51,199 nt of DNA from Acidobacteriaceae bacterium (GTDB lineage: Bacteria > Acidobacteriota > Terriglobia > Terriglobales > Acidobacteriaceae), in NCBI GenBank assembly GCA_003160215.1, contig PLQW01000096.1:1-51199 (forward strand), read 5' to 3'. This document shows positions 32,138 through 39,490 of this stretch, one piece after another. The translations under genes were made by a program, and so were the position numbers. Position 1 is the first letter of the stretch. Every line of letters starts with the position of its first letter. Below the pieces are notes generated by a model, which made no database searches, was not told the DNA's origin, and worked only from the letters and a program-made list of their open reading frames with translations.

Positions 32138-32668
32138 CTATACCGCCTGCAGGGCCCGCGAAAGACATTCTTCGCAGAAGCCGCTGTCTTTAATGTCGAT
32201 CCACTCTACCGCGTGGGCGGCGGCCATGGCACAGCGATAGTCTTGGCAATGGGTGAGGCTTAACGTGTGTCCCAGTTCATGCACGGTTTCGATCAATAGA
32301 CGATTGGCGAGAACGTCCGCATCCGGCGGCAACCCGTAGAATTCCTGCCGCAAACGATGGTAGGAAACCACCGCTGCTGCCCCGCTAAGCTGGGCTTCCC
32401 CAAAAACGAAAGTCAGAATTGGAATGTAGAGGTCCAATTCCGTGACTCCGACGAGACGCCAGGTGCTGCCGTTGACGTACTTTTGCATGCTGGCCAGAAT
32501 TTCGGAGGAGTGGTATTGCTGACGTTCGGCGTGCCGCGCAAACGAGGGATCGATGGCCGGCCTCAGGACCTCCGTAGGCACACGAAACTTGTCATGGAGC
32601 TCATGCTGCAACCATTCGAGCAGCCGAGCGTCCACCGTTCCCACCGGTAGCAGTTGTAACTTCTTCAT
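32138..32668 (-). CDS. Archaemetzincin-type zinc metalloprotease
   Basis: This 176-residue protein carries the extended metzincin site HELGHTLSLTHCQDYRCAM: three His plus Glu for zinc and catalysis, followed by the Cys-x4-Cys-x-Met pattern special to archaemetzincins. Two more Cys lie near the C-terminus (FCEECLSRAL), giving the second zinc site. The N-terminal part (LQLLPVGTVDARLLEWLQ...YIPILTFVFGEAQLSGAAAVVS) matches AmzA proteins. Archaemetzincins are soluble peptidases of unclear biological role. It starts at ATG 32668; a 7-bp tandem array touches the start codon and stands where a ribosome site should be. An earlier ATG at 32680 lies in the array. Confidence 0.9.
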   Translation of the reverse strand: MKKLQLLPVGTVDARLLEWLQHELHDKFRVPTEVLRPAIDPSFARHAERQQYHSSEILASMQKYVNGSTWRLVGVTELDLYIPILTFVFGEAQLSGAAAVVSYHRLRQEFYGLPPDADVLANRLLIETVHELGHTLSLTHCQDYRCAMAAAHAVEWIDIKDSGFCEECLSRALQAV

Positions 32669-32774
32669 AGCAATTAGCAATTAGCAACTAGCAACTAGCA
32701 ATTAGCTAGTAAGTCCCCATTTGTAGGGAAGACTGCGTCGGGCCGCGCTAGTTGCTAGTTGTCAGTTGCTTGCT
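32669..32774. repeat. Two 7-bp tandem arrays around a short spacer
   Basis: Array one (32669-32710) has six units (AGCAATT twice, AGCAACT twice, AGCAATT, AGCTAGT) and begins directly at the archaemetzincin start codon. Array two (32747-32774) has GCTAGTT twice, GTCAGTT and GCTTGCT and forms the C-terminal codons of the four-helix-bundle gene. The arrays are inverted to each other. Confidence 0.85.
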
Positions 32775-33140
32775 TTCGCCCTGCCGCGCGCTAGCAACCT
32801 TCCGCAATAACGATGCGAGCATACGCTGTACCTCAAGAACATCTTCGCTCAGCTTTCCGTAAGCGGTGCCTGGAATAAAATGCAGATCCTTCGCCAGCAA
32901 TAGAAAATACTCCAATTCGACTGCCGAACCGGCTGCGATGTTGAGGAACCGATGAAACTCGCCGTTGCCAGTGCGTCCGCACCCTTCGGCTATATTTGCG
33001 GCGACCGAGGAACTGCACCTCCGCATCTGGCTGGAGATGCCGTAGACTTCTTCCCGCGGAAAAGTCGCGGTCGCACGGTATATCCCCAAGGTCAGCTCAT
33101 GCGCTTTTCCCCAAACCTTTAATTGTCTAAAATCTTTCAT
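32748..33140 (-). CDS. Four-helix-bundle protein (23S rRNA intervening-sequence type)
   Basis: This 130-residue protein matches the four-helix-bundle family often encoded inside 23S rRNA intervening sequences but also found alone: KDFRQLKVWGKAHEL at the N-terminus, YGISSQMRRCSSSVAANIAEG with the conserved SSQMRR and NIAEG, and LNIAAGSAVELEY. Free-standing copies are common in environmental bacteria; their role is unknown and they form pentamers. The last residues (KQLTTSN) are coded by the heptamer array at 32747, so the C-terminus differs from the family because of the repeat. There is no rRNA gene nearby. Confidence 0.9.
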   Translation of the reverse strand: MKDFRQLKVWGKAHELTLGIYRATATFPREEVYGISSQMRRCSSSVAANIAEGCGRTGNGEFHRFLNIAAGSAVELEYFLLLAKDLHFIPGTAYGKLSEDVLEVQRMLASLLRKVASARQGESKQLTTSN

Positions 33141-33148
33141 GCGCCGTC

Positions 33149-33204
33149 CTAGTTGCTAACTGCTAGTTGCTAGTTGCTAGTTGCTAATTGCTCACCGCTA
33201 ATTG
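33149..33204. repeat. 7-bp tandem array, 8 units
   Basis: Units CTAGTTG, CTAACTG, CTAGTTG three times, CTAATTG, CTCACCG, CTAATTG. The array overlaps the last six codons of the NtrC-type regulator (stop at 33184) and fills the gap to the four-helix-bundle gene start. Confidence 0.88.
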
Positions 33205-34557
33205 GTCTTTCTCTTTCCGGTTCCATCCGTATTTCTTCAGCTTGTGGTGCAAGGTGACGCGATCGATAGCGAGAACCTCGGCAGCCCGGGTCTGATTGCC
33301 GCCGCACTCTTCCAGCACCCGCAGAATGTGCGCGCGTTCCACATCGTCAAGACTGCGGACATCGCCTATTCCCAGGCCAGCGCCGCTTCTCGATTTCAAG
33401 GCAAAGTCCTGCTCGCGCAGCTCGGGCTCCTGCGCCACCACCATGGCGCGTTCGACCGCGTTTTCCAACTCGCGGACATTGCCCGGCCAATTGTACTGTT
33501 GCAATTCATTCATCGCCGCCGGCGACACTCGGGTGATCTTCTTGCTCATTTCACGCGAAAACTTGCGCGTGAAGTGGTCCACCAGCAGCGGAATATCTTC
33601 CCGGCGTTCGCGCAGCGGCGGAATCTCGATATGAAAAACGTTCAGACGATAGAAAAGGTCGGGGCGGAACTTGCCCTCCTCGATCAGTTGTTCCAGGTTC
33701 TTGTTGGTGGCGGCGACCACGCGGAAATCGACGTGGATGGTTTGATTGCCGCCTACGCGCACGATCTCGCGCTCCTGCAGCACGCGTAGCAAGTCGGTTT
33801 GGGTCTTTAAGCTGATGTCGCCGATCTCGTCGAGGAATACGGTGCCGCCCTCGGCGATTTCGAACTTGCCTTTCTTGCGATATTGCGCGCCGGTGAAGGC
33901 ACCTTTTTCGTGGCCGAAGAGTTCGCTCTCCAGCAGCGTTTCGGTAAGGGCGCCGCAATGGATCACCACCAGCGGATGAAACCGTCGCGGACTTCCGGCA
34001 TGAATGGCGCGTGCCACCAGTTCCTTCCCAGTGCCGCTCTCGCCGGTAACCAGCACCGTGGCATCGGTGGGCGCAACCGTTTCGATGGCGTCAAAGACGT
34101 GCTTCATCGCGGCGCTCTGTCCAATGATGTCGGAGGGATGCGCAATTTCGGCGACAGTCTCTTTCAGCCGGGTATTCTCCTGCTCGGTGCGTCGGTGCGA
34201 CATTGCCTTCGCGATCAGGTGGCCGATTTCGTCGGGATCGAGCGGTTTGTTGACGTAGTCATAGGCGCCGTTCTTCAGCGCCGCAATGGCGGTCTCCACC
34301 GATGCATAGCCCGTCATGATGATGACCAGCATGTCGGGATGGATCTCGTGCAACCGCCGCTGCAATTCGATGCCATCGGTGCCGCGCATCTTGATGTCCA
34401 CCAGCGCGAGATCGAAGGTCTGCTCGGCTACGCGGGTAAGCGCCTCGTTGGCGTTTTCGGCGGTGGCCACTTCATAGCCCTCTTCGGTGAACCACTTGGC
34501 CAGCGAGTCACGCACACTGAGCTCATCATCCACGATTAGCAATTTGCCTTGCGTCAT
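33184..34557 (-). CDS. NtrC-family sigma-54 response regulator
   Basis: This 457-residue protein has a full receiver (LLIVDDELSVRDSL, phosphorylation Asp54 in LALVDIKMRGTDG, Lys in YVNKPLDP), an AAA+ domain (Walker A GESGTGKE, GAFTGA loop, Walker B GGTVFLDEIGDI, NWPGNVRELENAVERA) and a Fis-type helix-turn-helix (GGNQTRAAEVLAIDRVTLHHKLKKYGW). It activates sigma-54 promoters on phosphorylation. The gene for a haem-binding histidine kinase lies 4 bp upstream on the same strand, so they form a two-component pair for the respiratory module that precedes them. The extreme C-terminus (DQLAVSN) is coded by heptamer repeat DNA. Confidence 0.95.
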   Translation of the reverse strand: MTQGKLLIVDDELSVRDSLAKWFTEEGYEVATAENANEALTRVAEQTFDLALVDIKMRGTDGIELQRRLHEIHPDMLVIIMTGYASVETAIAALKNGAYDYVNKPLDPDEIGHLIAKAMSHRRTEQENTRLKETVAEIAHPSDIIGQSAAMKHVFDAIETVAPTDATVLVTGESGTGKELVARAIHAGSPRRFHPLVVIHCGALTETLLESELFGHEKGAFTGAQYRKKGKFEIAEGGTVFLDEIGDISLKTQTDLLRVLQEREIVRVGGNQTIHVDFRVVAATNKNLEQLIEEGKFRPDLFYRLNVFHIEIPPLRERREDIPLLVDHFTRKFSREMSKKITRVSPAAMNELQQYNWPGNVRELENAVERAMVVAQEPELREQDFALKSRSGAGLGIGDVRSLDDVERAHILRVLEECGGNQTRAAEVLAIDRVTLHHKLKKYGWNRKEKDQLAVSN

Positions 34558-34561
34558 TCTT

Positions 34562-36268
34562 CTACCTCATTTCCACCGCTACGCGGTCACGGTCGCCAGC
34601 AACCGCGGGATTCTGGCTATCCACTGGCAGCACAATTCTGAAAGTCGTTCCTTGTCCCACGACGGAGTTCACTTCGATCTCCCCGCCATGGCGTTCCACG
34701 ATGTTCTGGCTGATGGCCAGGCCGAGCCCGGAGCCGCCGGATTCCTTCGTGGTGTAGAAGGGCTCGAAGATATGCGGGAGATGCTCGGCGGGAATCCCCA
34801 TCCCGTCGTCCCGAATGATGAGTTCGATCCACTCCGCACTGGCATGGGTGCCGATCCACAGATTGCCTTCCTGGGGCATGGCGTCGATGGCGTTGATCAC
34901 CATGGCCAGCACCACCTGCTCGATCTGCGCCGGATCGCAATGCGCCATGGGCAAGTCGGCCGTGAGATCGAGGTTGACCTGGATGCCGGCCATTTCCATC
35001 TTGTGCTGCACCAGGCGCAAACAACGATCGATGACTTGGTTAAGATCGCACCAGGCCAGATTCATCGGCGACACCCGCGAGAAACTCAGCAGGTTCTTCA
35101 CCAGTTCGCCGCAGCGCTTGCTCTCGCTGGCCACCAGGTCGAGAGAGCCCTTCATCTCTTCTTTCTTGGGTGAACTGGCAGCGTTGTTGTCGATCCAGCG
35201 CTTGACCAGCTTCGAGTAGGTGAGAATGCCGGAGAGCGGATTGTTGATTTCGTGCGCGACCACCGCGGCCATCTTGCCGATGGTGGCCATCTTTTCCACG
35301 TGCAACATGCGCTGGTGCGCCTGTTTCAACTCGCGCGTTTTCTCCTCGACACGCTCTTCCAGGGTATGGGCCCAGGCCGTGATTTCCGCCTGTGCCACCT
35401 GCAACCGATTGCTCATCTCGTTGAACGATTGCGCCAGTTCGCCCACCTCATCCGGCGAGTGGACCGGAATCTGATAGCCGAGTTCTCCGGTAGCGACGCG
35501 CTCGGTCCCGGTTTTCAATTCGCGCAGAGGGTTGCGGACTTCGATCCACACGAACAGACCGCTGAGGAAGACGACCGCGATCAGCGCGACCGCAGTTCCG
35601 GCGAGCATCTCTCTCTGCTCCCGGTGCAGGCTTTCATCCACCTTGGCGAGCGATAGATTGGTGTCGAGCACGCCCAGAATCCGCGTACTTGCGGGATGAG
35701 CATGGCAGGCGGCGTTGGAGCAGGCGGGCTGGTTCTCGATCGGCGTGATTACTCCCAGCACGCGAGTGTTGGCTGCGGGATAGACGCGAAACCGGTCGGA
35801 GCGGTTCAGGCGGCTGAGCGGCTGCGATCGCACGTGACAGCCGTAACAGGCTTCGGCGCCCTTATCCACCATGGTGCCGACCTCGGACGGAGCCGTTGAG
35901 TAGCTGATCACGCCTTGCGGGTTGAGGATACGAACGCGCACCACCCCGGGCTGGTCGGCCATGTTCAGCATCATTTCGTACAGGCCGGTGCGATCGTTGT
36001 TCAGCATGTAATGCGAAGCGCTGCGGCGCAGAACTTCGCTCTGCTGCTCGGCGCTGACCCGCGCCGCGGCTTCCAGATGCTTGCGATGAAGTTGCGTGCT
36101 GAAATATCCCAGCAGGGCGAAGATGATGATCATGACCACGAAAATCGAGACCATCAGCTTGGCACTTACGCTGCGTCCCAGCCGTTGCAGCCAGAAGGGA
36201 CGTGATGAGGCTGGGCTCTCCTCGGTCGTTTTGGGTGAGAACCCGTTCGAGTTGTCAGTCTCCAGCAT
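34562..36268 (-). CDS. Membrane histidine kinase with periplasmic c-type haem motifs
   Basis: This 568-residue protein has a membrane span at about 38-60, a periplasmic sensor (60-220), a second span (222-243), HAMP (244-300), a coiled coil, HisKA with His339 in VVAHEINNPLSGIL, and HATPase (AMVINAIDAM N box, RDDGMGIP, GGSGLGLAISQNIVERHGG). The sensor holds CYGCH (Cys141, Cys144, His145) and CSNAACH (Cys183, Cys188, His189), a CxxCH and a CxxxxCH haem-c attachment site, next to VVRVRILNPQGVISYST, a PAS-like strand. Such kinases are known in deltaproteobacteria and are thought to sense redox state or gases. The ATG at 36268 overlaps the NrfD gene by 14 bp, so it belongs to the respiratory operon; the regulator follows 4 bp later. 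Confidence 0.92.
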   Translation of the reverse strand: MLETDNSNGFSPKTTEESPASSRPFWLQRLGRSVSAKLMVSIFVVMIIIFALLGYFSTQLHRKHLEAAARVSAEQQSEVLRRSASHYMLNNDRTGLYEMMLNMADQPGVVRVRILNPQGVISYSTAPSEVGTMVDKGAEACYGCHVRSQPLSRLNRSDRFRVYPAANTRVLGVITPIENQPACSNAACHAHPASTRILGVLDTNLSLAKVDESLHREQREMLAGTAVALIAVVFLSGLFVWIEVRNPLRELKTGTERVATGELGYQIPVHSPDEVGELAQSFNEMSNRLQVAQAEITAWAHTLEERVEEKTRELKQAHQRMLHVEKMATIGKMAAVVAHEINNPLSGILTYSKLVKRWIDNNAASSPKKEEMKGSLDLVASESKRCGELVKNLLSFSRVSPMNLAWCDLNQVIDRCLRLVQHKMEMAGIQVNLDLTADLPMAHCDPAQIEQVVLAMVINAIDAMPQEGNLWIGTHASAEWIELIIRDDGMGIPAEHLPHIFEPFYTTKESGGSGLGLAISQNIVERHGGEIEVNSVVGQGTTFRIVLPVDSQNPAVAGDRDRVAVEMR

Positions 36269-37442
36269 GGACGGGCACCGCAAGTTCTGCGAACCTAGCT
36301 TCCGGTTCGCGGAGTGCCGGGATATGGACCTTCTCTTCGGGGAAGATCGGCAGGTACTTCGCCACAAAGCCAAAGATGGCGAACCCCAGCGCGACGAACA
36401 TGGCGGTAATTACCACCTCCGTCCACTTCGGGGTGTAGCGCGCGCCCACCGCATTTTCGACTCCGGTAATGGCCACGTTCAGACGATTGGTTACAAATCC
36501 GAGCAGGGTCAGCACCGCCGCCAGGTACAGGCCTTTCCCGCTTTCTCGAATTTTCGGGACCAGCAAAAGCCCCAGCGGCGCCACCACCGAGAGGAACATC
36601 TCCAGCAGGAAGAAGCGCTGTTCGTAACCCGAGATGAAGACCAGTTTCAGCACGCCGCGATGGTACAAATCCTCGAAGCGCAGGATTCCGTACAGCGCCA
36701 GCACCACCACCAGCGCCCGTCCCAGGTCGCGCAGGATGGAGAGTTCCAGTTCGCGGCCGAAGTACTTCGAACTCATGGAAGACTCGAAGATGGTCATCGC
36801 CAATCCCACCGCAATTGCCGAGAGAAAGAAGAAGACCGGCAGCAACGGGCTGTACCAGAACGGATGCAGCTTGTTGGGCATGATCAGATACAGCGTGCCC
36901 AGCGACGACTGGTGCAAGGTCGAGAGCAGCACGCCGAGGATGACGAACACCACCATGACGCGGCGGATGATCCGCAACGGCTTCTGCAGGTTGAAGTGCT
37001 CGAACACAATCGGCGAGAACTCCATGGCCAGCACTGCGGTGTACAACATCACGCAGTAGGCAACTTCGAACATCACCGAGTGCGGATTGCGCATGACCAG
37101 CGGATGCCAGATGTTCCAGGGCAATCCCAGGTCGTACATCAGCGCCGCGCAGACCAGCAGGTATCCCAGGAACGCGGTGAGGATGGTGGGACGCACGATG
37201 GAATGCAGCCGTTTGATGTTGAAGATCTCGACGGCTGCGGTCAGCGTGAAACCACCTGCCGCCAGCATGACGCCGCACATGACGTCAAAGCCGATCCATA
37301 GTCCCCAGGGAAATTGATCGCTCAGGTTCGTGGAAGCTCCCAGGCCGCGGAAGAACCGGAGAAAGGTGCAGTAGACGCCGGCTGCCATGATCGCAAGGAA
37401 GACCGCTTTCCAGAATGTGAAGCGGATTCTTGGGACCGTCAT
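36255..37442 (-). CDS. HybB/NrfD-family membrane quinone-interacting subunit
   Basis: This 395-residue integral membrane protein has about ten spans. FPWGLWIGFDVMCGVMLAAGG, LGLPWNIWHPLVMRNPHS and FSPIVFEHF are typical of HybB-type NrfD proteins, which anchor respiratory complexes and pass electrons between the quinone pool and a 4Fe-4S subunit without binding haem. The gene overlaps the preceding HybA-like ferredoxin gene by 4 bp (ATGA) and the following kinase by 14 bp. No catalytic subunit (hydrogenase, molybdoenzyme) is encoded here, so the module may be a quinone:cytochrome c link in which the small cytochrome c is the partner. Confidence 0.93.
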   Translation of the reverse strand: MTVPRIRFTFWKAVFLAIMAAGVYCTFLRFFRGLGASTNLSDQFPWGLWIGFDVMCGVMLAAGGFTLTAAVEIFNIKRLHSIVRPTILTAFLGYLLVCAALMYDLGLPWNIWHPLVMRNPHSVMFEVAYCVMLYTAVLAMEFSPIVFEHFNLQKPLRIIRRVMVVFVILGVLLSTLHQSSLGTLYLIMPNKLHPFWYSPLLPVFFFLSAIAVGLAMTIFESSMSSKYFGRELELSILRDLGRALVVVLALYGILRFEDLYHRGVLKLVFISGYEQRFFLLEMFLSVVAPLGLLLVPKIRESGKGLYLAAVLTLLGFVTNRLNVAITGVENAVGARYTPKWTEVVITAMFVALGFAIFGFVAKYLPIFPEEKVHIPALREPEARFAELAVPVHAGD

Positions 37443-38206
37443 CGCCCACCTCCGTTGTGTTCCTTCTCTTTGGCCTCGGCTTCGGCAACGTCCTCGCGGC
37501 GATGGGTGATCCAGTAAATGCCGCCCAGCAAAGTGCCGAACAGGGGCACGAAGTCAGGTATGCGCGACAGTACCTGGTAGGTGTAGAGCGGGAGTGCCCG
37601 TTCCGTCAGGTCGGTGCGGAAACCGAAAGCGTTGAATGGGATGGAAGACAGCAACATTACGGACGTGCCGCCGACCTCGGTCTCGCCGAAAATGTGGGGC
37701 ATGTACTTGCCCGGATTGTCATGGATGCGTTTCTTGGCTTCTTCCAGCAATTCGTCGCGATCGCCGAACTTGGTGGCGCCGGTGGGGCAGATTTCCGCGC
37801 AAGCCGTCTGTTTTCCGTCAGCTACGCGTTTGCTGCACATAATGCACTTGCGCACGCCGGGTACCGCTTTGTCCCATTCGTACTTGGGCACGCTGAAGGG
37901 ACAAGCCGCCATGCAGTAGCGGCATCCCATGCAACGGCTCTTGTCGTAGGTGACGGGCCCGAGCGCGGTCTTCTTCATCGCGCCCACTGGGCATACCGAG
38001 GCGCACGCCGGGTCGTCGCAGTTCATGCACAACTTGCGCATGAACTTGTCGTCCTTGATCATGATCGCCGTGTATTTGCGCGCCGATGTAAACTCCTGGG
38101 CGGCGATGCGGTCATCGTACGGCAGGCCGTTTTCGGTGGCGCAGGCCTGCTCGCACTGCTTGCAGCCGATGCACAGGGTCGCATCGTAGAGGATTCCCTT
38201 ACTCAT
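37439..38206 (-). CDS. HybA-type ferredoxin with four 4Fe-4S cluster motifs
   Basis: This 255-residue protein shows four cysteine sets: CIGCKQCEQAC, CMNCDDPACASVCP, CMGCRYCMAACP and CIMCSKRVADGKQTACAEICP, as in HybA, DmsB and NrfC-type electron-transfer subunits. A C-terminal membrane segment (VPLFGTLLGGIYWI) anchors it, as in HybA. No Tat signal is visible at the N-terminus, which is unlike HybA of E. coli, so its side of the membrane is uncertain. ATG 38206 has GGAGA 6 nt upstream; the upstream frame extension to 38305 lacks similarity. It is followed by the HybB/NrfD gene with a 4-bp overlap and should dock onto that protein. Confidence 0.94.
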   Translation of the reverse strand: MSKGILYDATLCIGCKQCEQACATENGLPYDDRIAAQEFTSARKYTAIMIKDDKFMRKLCMNCDDPACASVCPVGAMKKTALGPVTYDKSRCMGCRYCMAACPFSVPKYEWDKAVPGVRKCIMCSKRVADGKQTACAEICPTGATKFGDRDELLEEAKKRIHDNPGKYMPHIFGETEVGGTSVMLLSSIPFNAFGFRTDLTERALPLYTYQVLSRIPDFVPLFGTLLGGIYWITHRREDVAEAEAKEKEHNGGGR

Positions 38207-38355
38207 CTCTGTCTCCAGATCGCCCCGGCGGCGCATCCACCCAAAACTCGCAAATACGGTGCGCCTTGGGGGGACGCCGGCCCAGTCGGACCTCGGCGGG
38301 TACAAGCGGCGCCAAAGGGACGGCGCCGTCGGGCGACTGCGGAACTTCGGGAATG

Positions 38356-38433
38356 TTCCGCTCCAGACCGGCTCATGAACCGGAGCCGGCTTGGAGCGGA
38401 AGCCAGCGTGAAGATGGAGCCTATTTCAGGCTC
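38356..38433. repeat. Two hairpins between cytochrome c and HybA genes
   Basis: GAGCCTATTTCAGGCTC (38417-38433) spans the cytochrome c stop codon. Beside it, 38356-38401 forms a stem of 19 bp with two mismatches (TTCCGCTCCAGACCGGCTC against GAGCCGGCTTGGAGCGGAA). No T run follows, so they are better read as RNA processing or stability hairpins in a shared transcript than as terminators. Confidence 0.65.
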
Positions 38434-38744
38434 TTCACGTAAGTAGCCAGCTTGGCAGCATCGGCCGCACTAACGCCCTTGGTAGAGAATGCGTGCATAG
38501 CCTTCTTCTGCGGCCCGCCATTCTCAATGTAATCAACCAGATCGGCGTTCGACATTTTCTGCACGGCAGCGGACGAAAACTCCAGGGCTCCCATCTTCTT
38601 GCCGGCAGCGGTGCCTTTTCCATCCGCACCGTGGCAGGCGGCGCACTTGGCTTTGTAGATGTCTTCCTGGGCCCAAGAAAGGCTGGGAAGAATCAGGAAC
38701 AGCGCGAAAGCGGTAAGTAGAACAGCTAGAATGACCTTCTTCAT
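38421..38744 (-). CDS. Periplasmic monohaem cytochrome c
   Basis: The 107-residue precursor has a signal peptide (KKVILAVLLTAFALFLILPS, cleavage after WAQ) and one haem-c site CAACH (Cys34, Cys37, His38) followed by GADGKG, as in class I cytochromes of the cytochrome c6/cytochrome CBB3-type fold. The distal Met is probably in KKAMHAF near residue 82. It carries electrons in the periplasm. The ATG at 38744 has GGAGAAG 4 nt upstream; earlier in-frame codons to 38843 are not needed. It leads the run cytochrome c, HybA, HybB/NrfD, haem kinase, NtrC-type regulator, with two hairpins in the gap to HybA. A CRP-type palindrome lies 150 bp upstream. Confidence 0.93.
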   Translation of the reverse strand: MKKVILAVLLTAFALFLILPSLSWAQEDIYKAKCAACHGADGKGTAAGKKMGALEFSSAAVQKMSNADLVDYIENGGPQKKAMHAFSTKGVSAADAAKLATYVKSLK

Positions 38745-38894
38745 CACTTCTCCGATTAAAGATTTATGAAAGCTGGGTCCGTTCGGCCTTCGAGCAACTA
38801 CTACTCGCCCAAGAGACCTGCCTGTTGCCAGACCCGCACACATGAAACCTCCATGAGTACGACTTCAGTGTGGGCCATGGACTTAGGGAGGGGC

Positions 38895-38910
38895 TGTGAC
38901 GGGGGTCACA
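38895..38910 (-). promoter_or_regulatory. Perfect CRP/FNR-family palindrome
   Basis: The sequence is TGTGA-CGGGG-G-TCACA, that is TGTGA, six bases, TCACA, the exact consensus of E. coli CRP. It is 151-166 bp upstream of the cytochrome c start, in a gene-free stretch. A CRP/FNR-family regulator is the best guess. No such regulator gene is in the window. Confidence 0.55.
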
Positions 38911-39140
38911 CGCCGACGTGATGGGTTTCGCAACAGGTCGGACGAGCGTTCGAAAGGGGCTGTGGCGGTTTGCCGCAGTTGGTGGCGAGTAGTGGGGGAG
39001 GAAAGTGCGAACAATCTCCACAGTCGTCAACTCTCGCCGATGAGTTTCTCCGCGCCGAGTCAAGGAACGTGGCGATTCTCAGCTATGTCGCCGACACGAG
39101 CGGCCTTAGAGACGTTGGCTATGGTGAGATCCTCTTTGAA

Positions 39141-39254
39141 GCTAAACAAAGCGACGTTCAGGTAGTGCGGGCCTTCAGGCCCGCGTCCGAGCCGCTTTTA
39201 TTGGGTTCGGAGTCGGCTTTCAGCCGACGACAAACTTGTTTCTTTGTTTTTGCA
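39141..39254. repeat. Double-hairpin dispersed element (copy 5)
   Basis: It contains AAAGCGACGTTCAGGTAGTGCGGGCCTTCAGGCCCGCG, then a GTCGGCTTTCAGCCGAC hairpin. The ends AAACAAAG and CTTTGTTTTT pair, but differ from the GCTGCTGAAAA ends of other copies. It fills much of the spacer between the CRP site and the small membrane gene. Confidence 0.7.
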
Positions 39255-39313
39255 GATCGCGGCCTTACTTCTCTCCCTGATCTTGCCCTGCACTGGATAT
39301 CCTCGGGACGGTT

Positions 39314-39490
39314 CTAGTCCCCGCCCGCCGTGGGCGCCAAGGCTGGCGCGCTGGATGGTTTGTCCTGGGTACGGCCGGGGTGAAATAGGCTTAACACTCC
39401 GCAAATCACCCAATATCCCACCGCAACTCCGAAGGCAAATGCCGCAACGATGGTGAACAGAAGCAGGGTCGAGAGCAAAAACGTCGTCAT
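39314..39490 (-). CDS. 58-residue single-span membrane protein
   Basis: The short product has one long membrane span (LSTLLLFTIVAAFAFGVAVGY), then VICGVLSLFHPGRTQ and a Pro/Ala-rich tail. AAGAGAA precedes the ATG at 39490. An upstream frame to 39598 is not protein-like. I know no function. It is on the same strand as the cytochrome operon but downstream of nothing: uvrA is divergent. Single-span proteins of this size sometimes are assembly factors of respiratory complexes, but that is a guess from the neighbourhood. Confidence 0.5.
   Translation of the reverse strand: MTTFLLSTLLLFTIVAAFAFGVAVGYWVICGVLSLFHPGRTQDKPSSAPALAPTAGGD

Noticed and set aside
32748..33140. An rRNA intervening sequence around the four-helix-bundle gene
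   Set aside because: No 23S rRNA sequence flanks the gene; it is a free-standing copy.
7467..33204. CRISPR array as an explanation of the short repeats
   Set aside because: The repeats are 7 bp, contiguous and without spacers; no cas gene is present.
36096..38446. Long plus-strand frames (401 and 338 codons) opposite the NrfD and HybA genes
   Set aside because: Shadows of the respiratory genes: Gln/His/Arg-rich with no family features.
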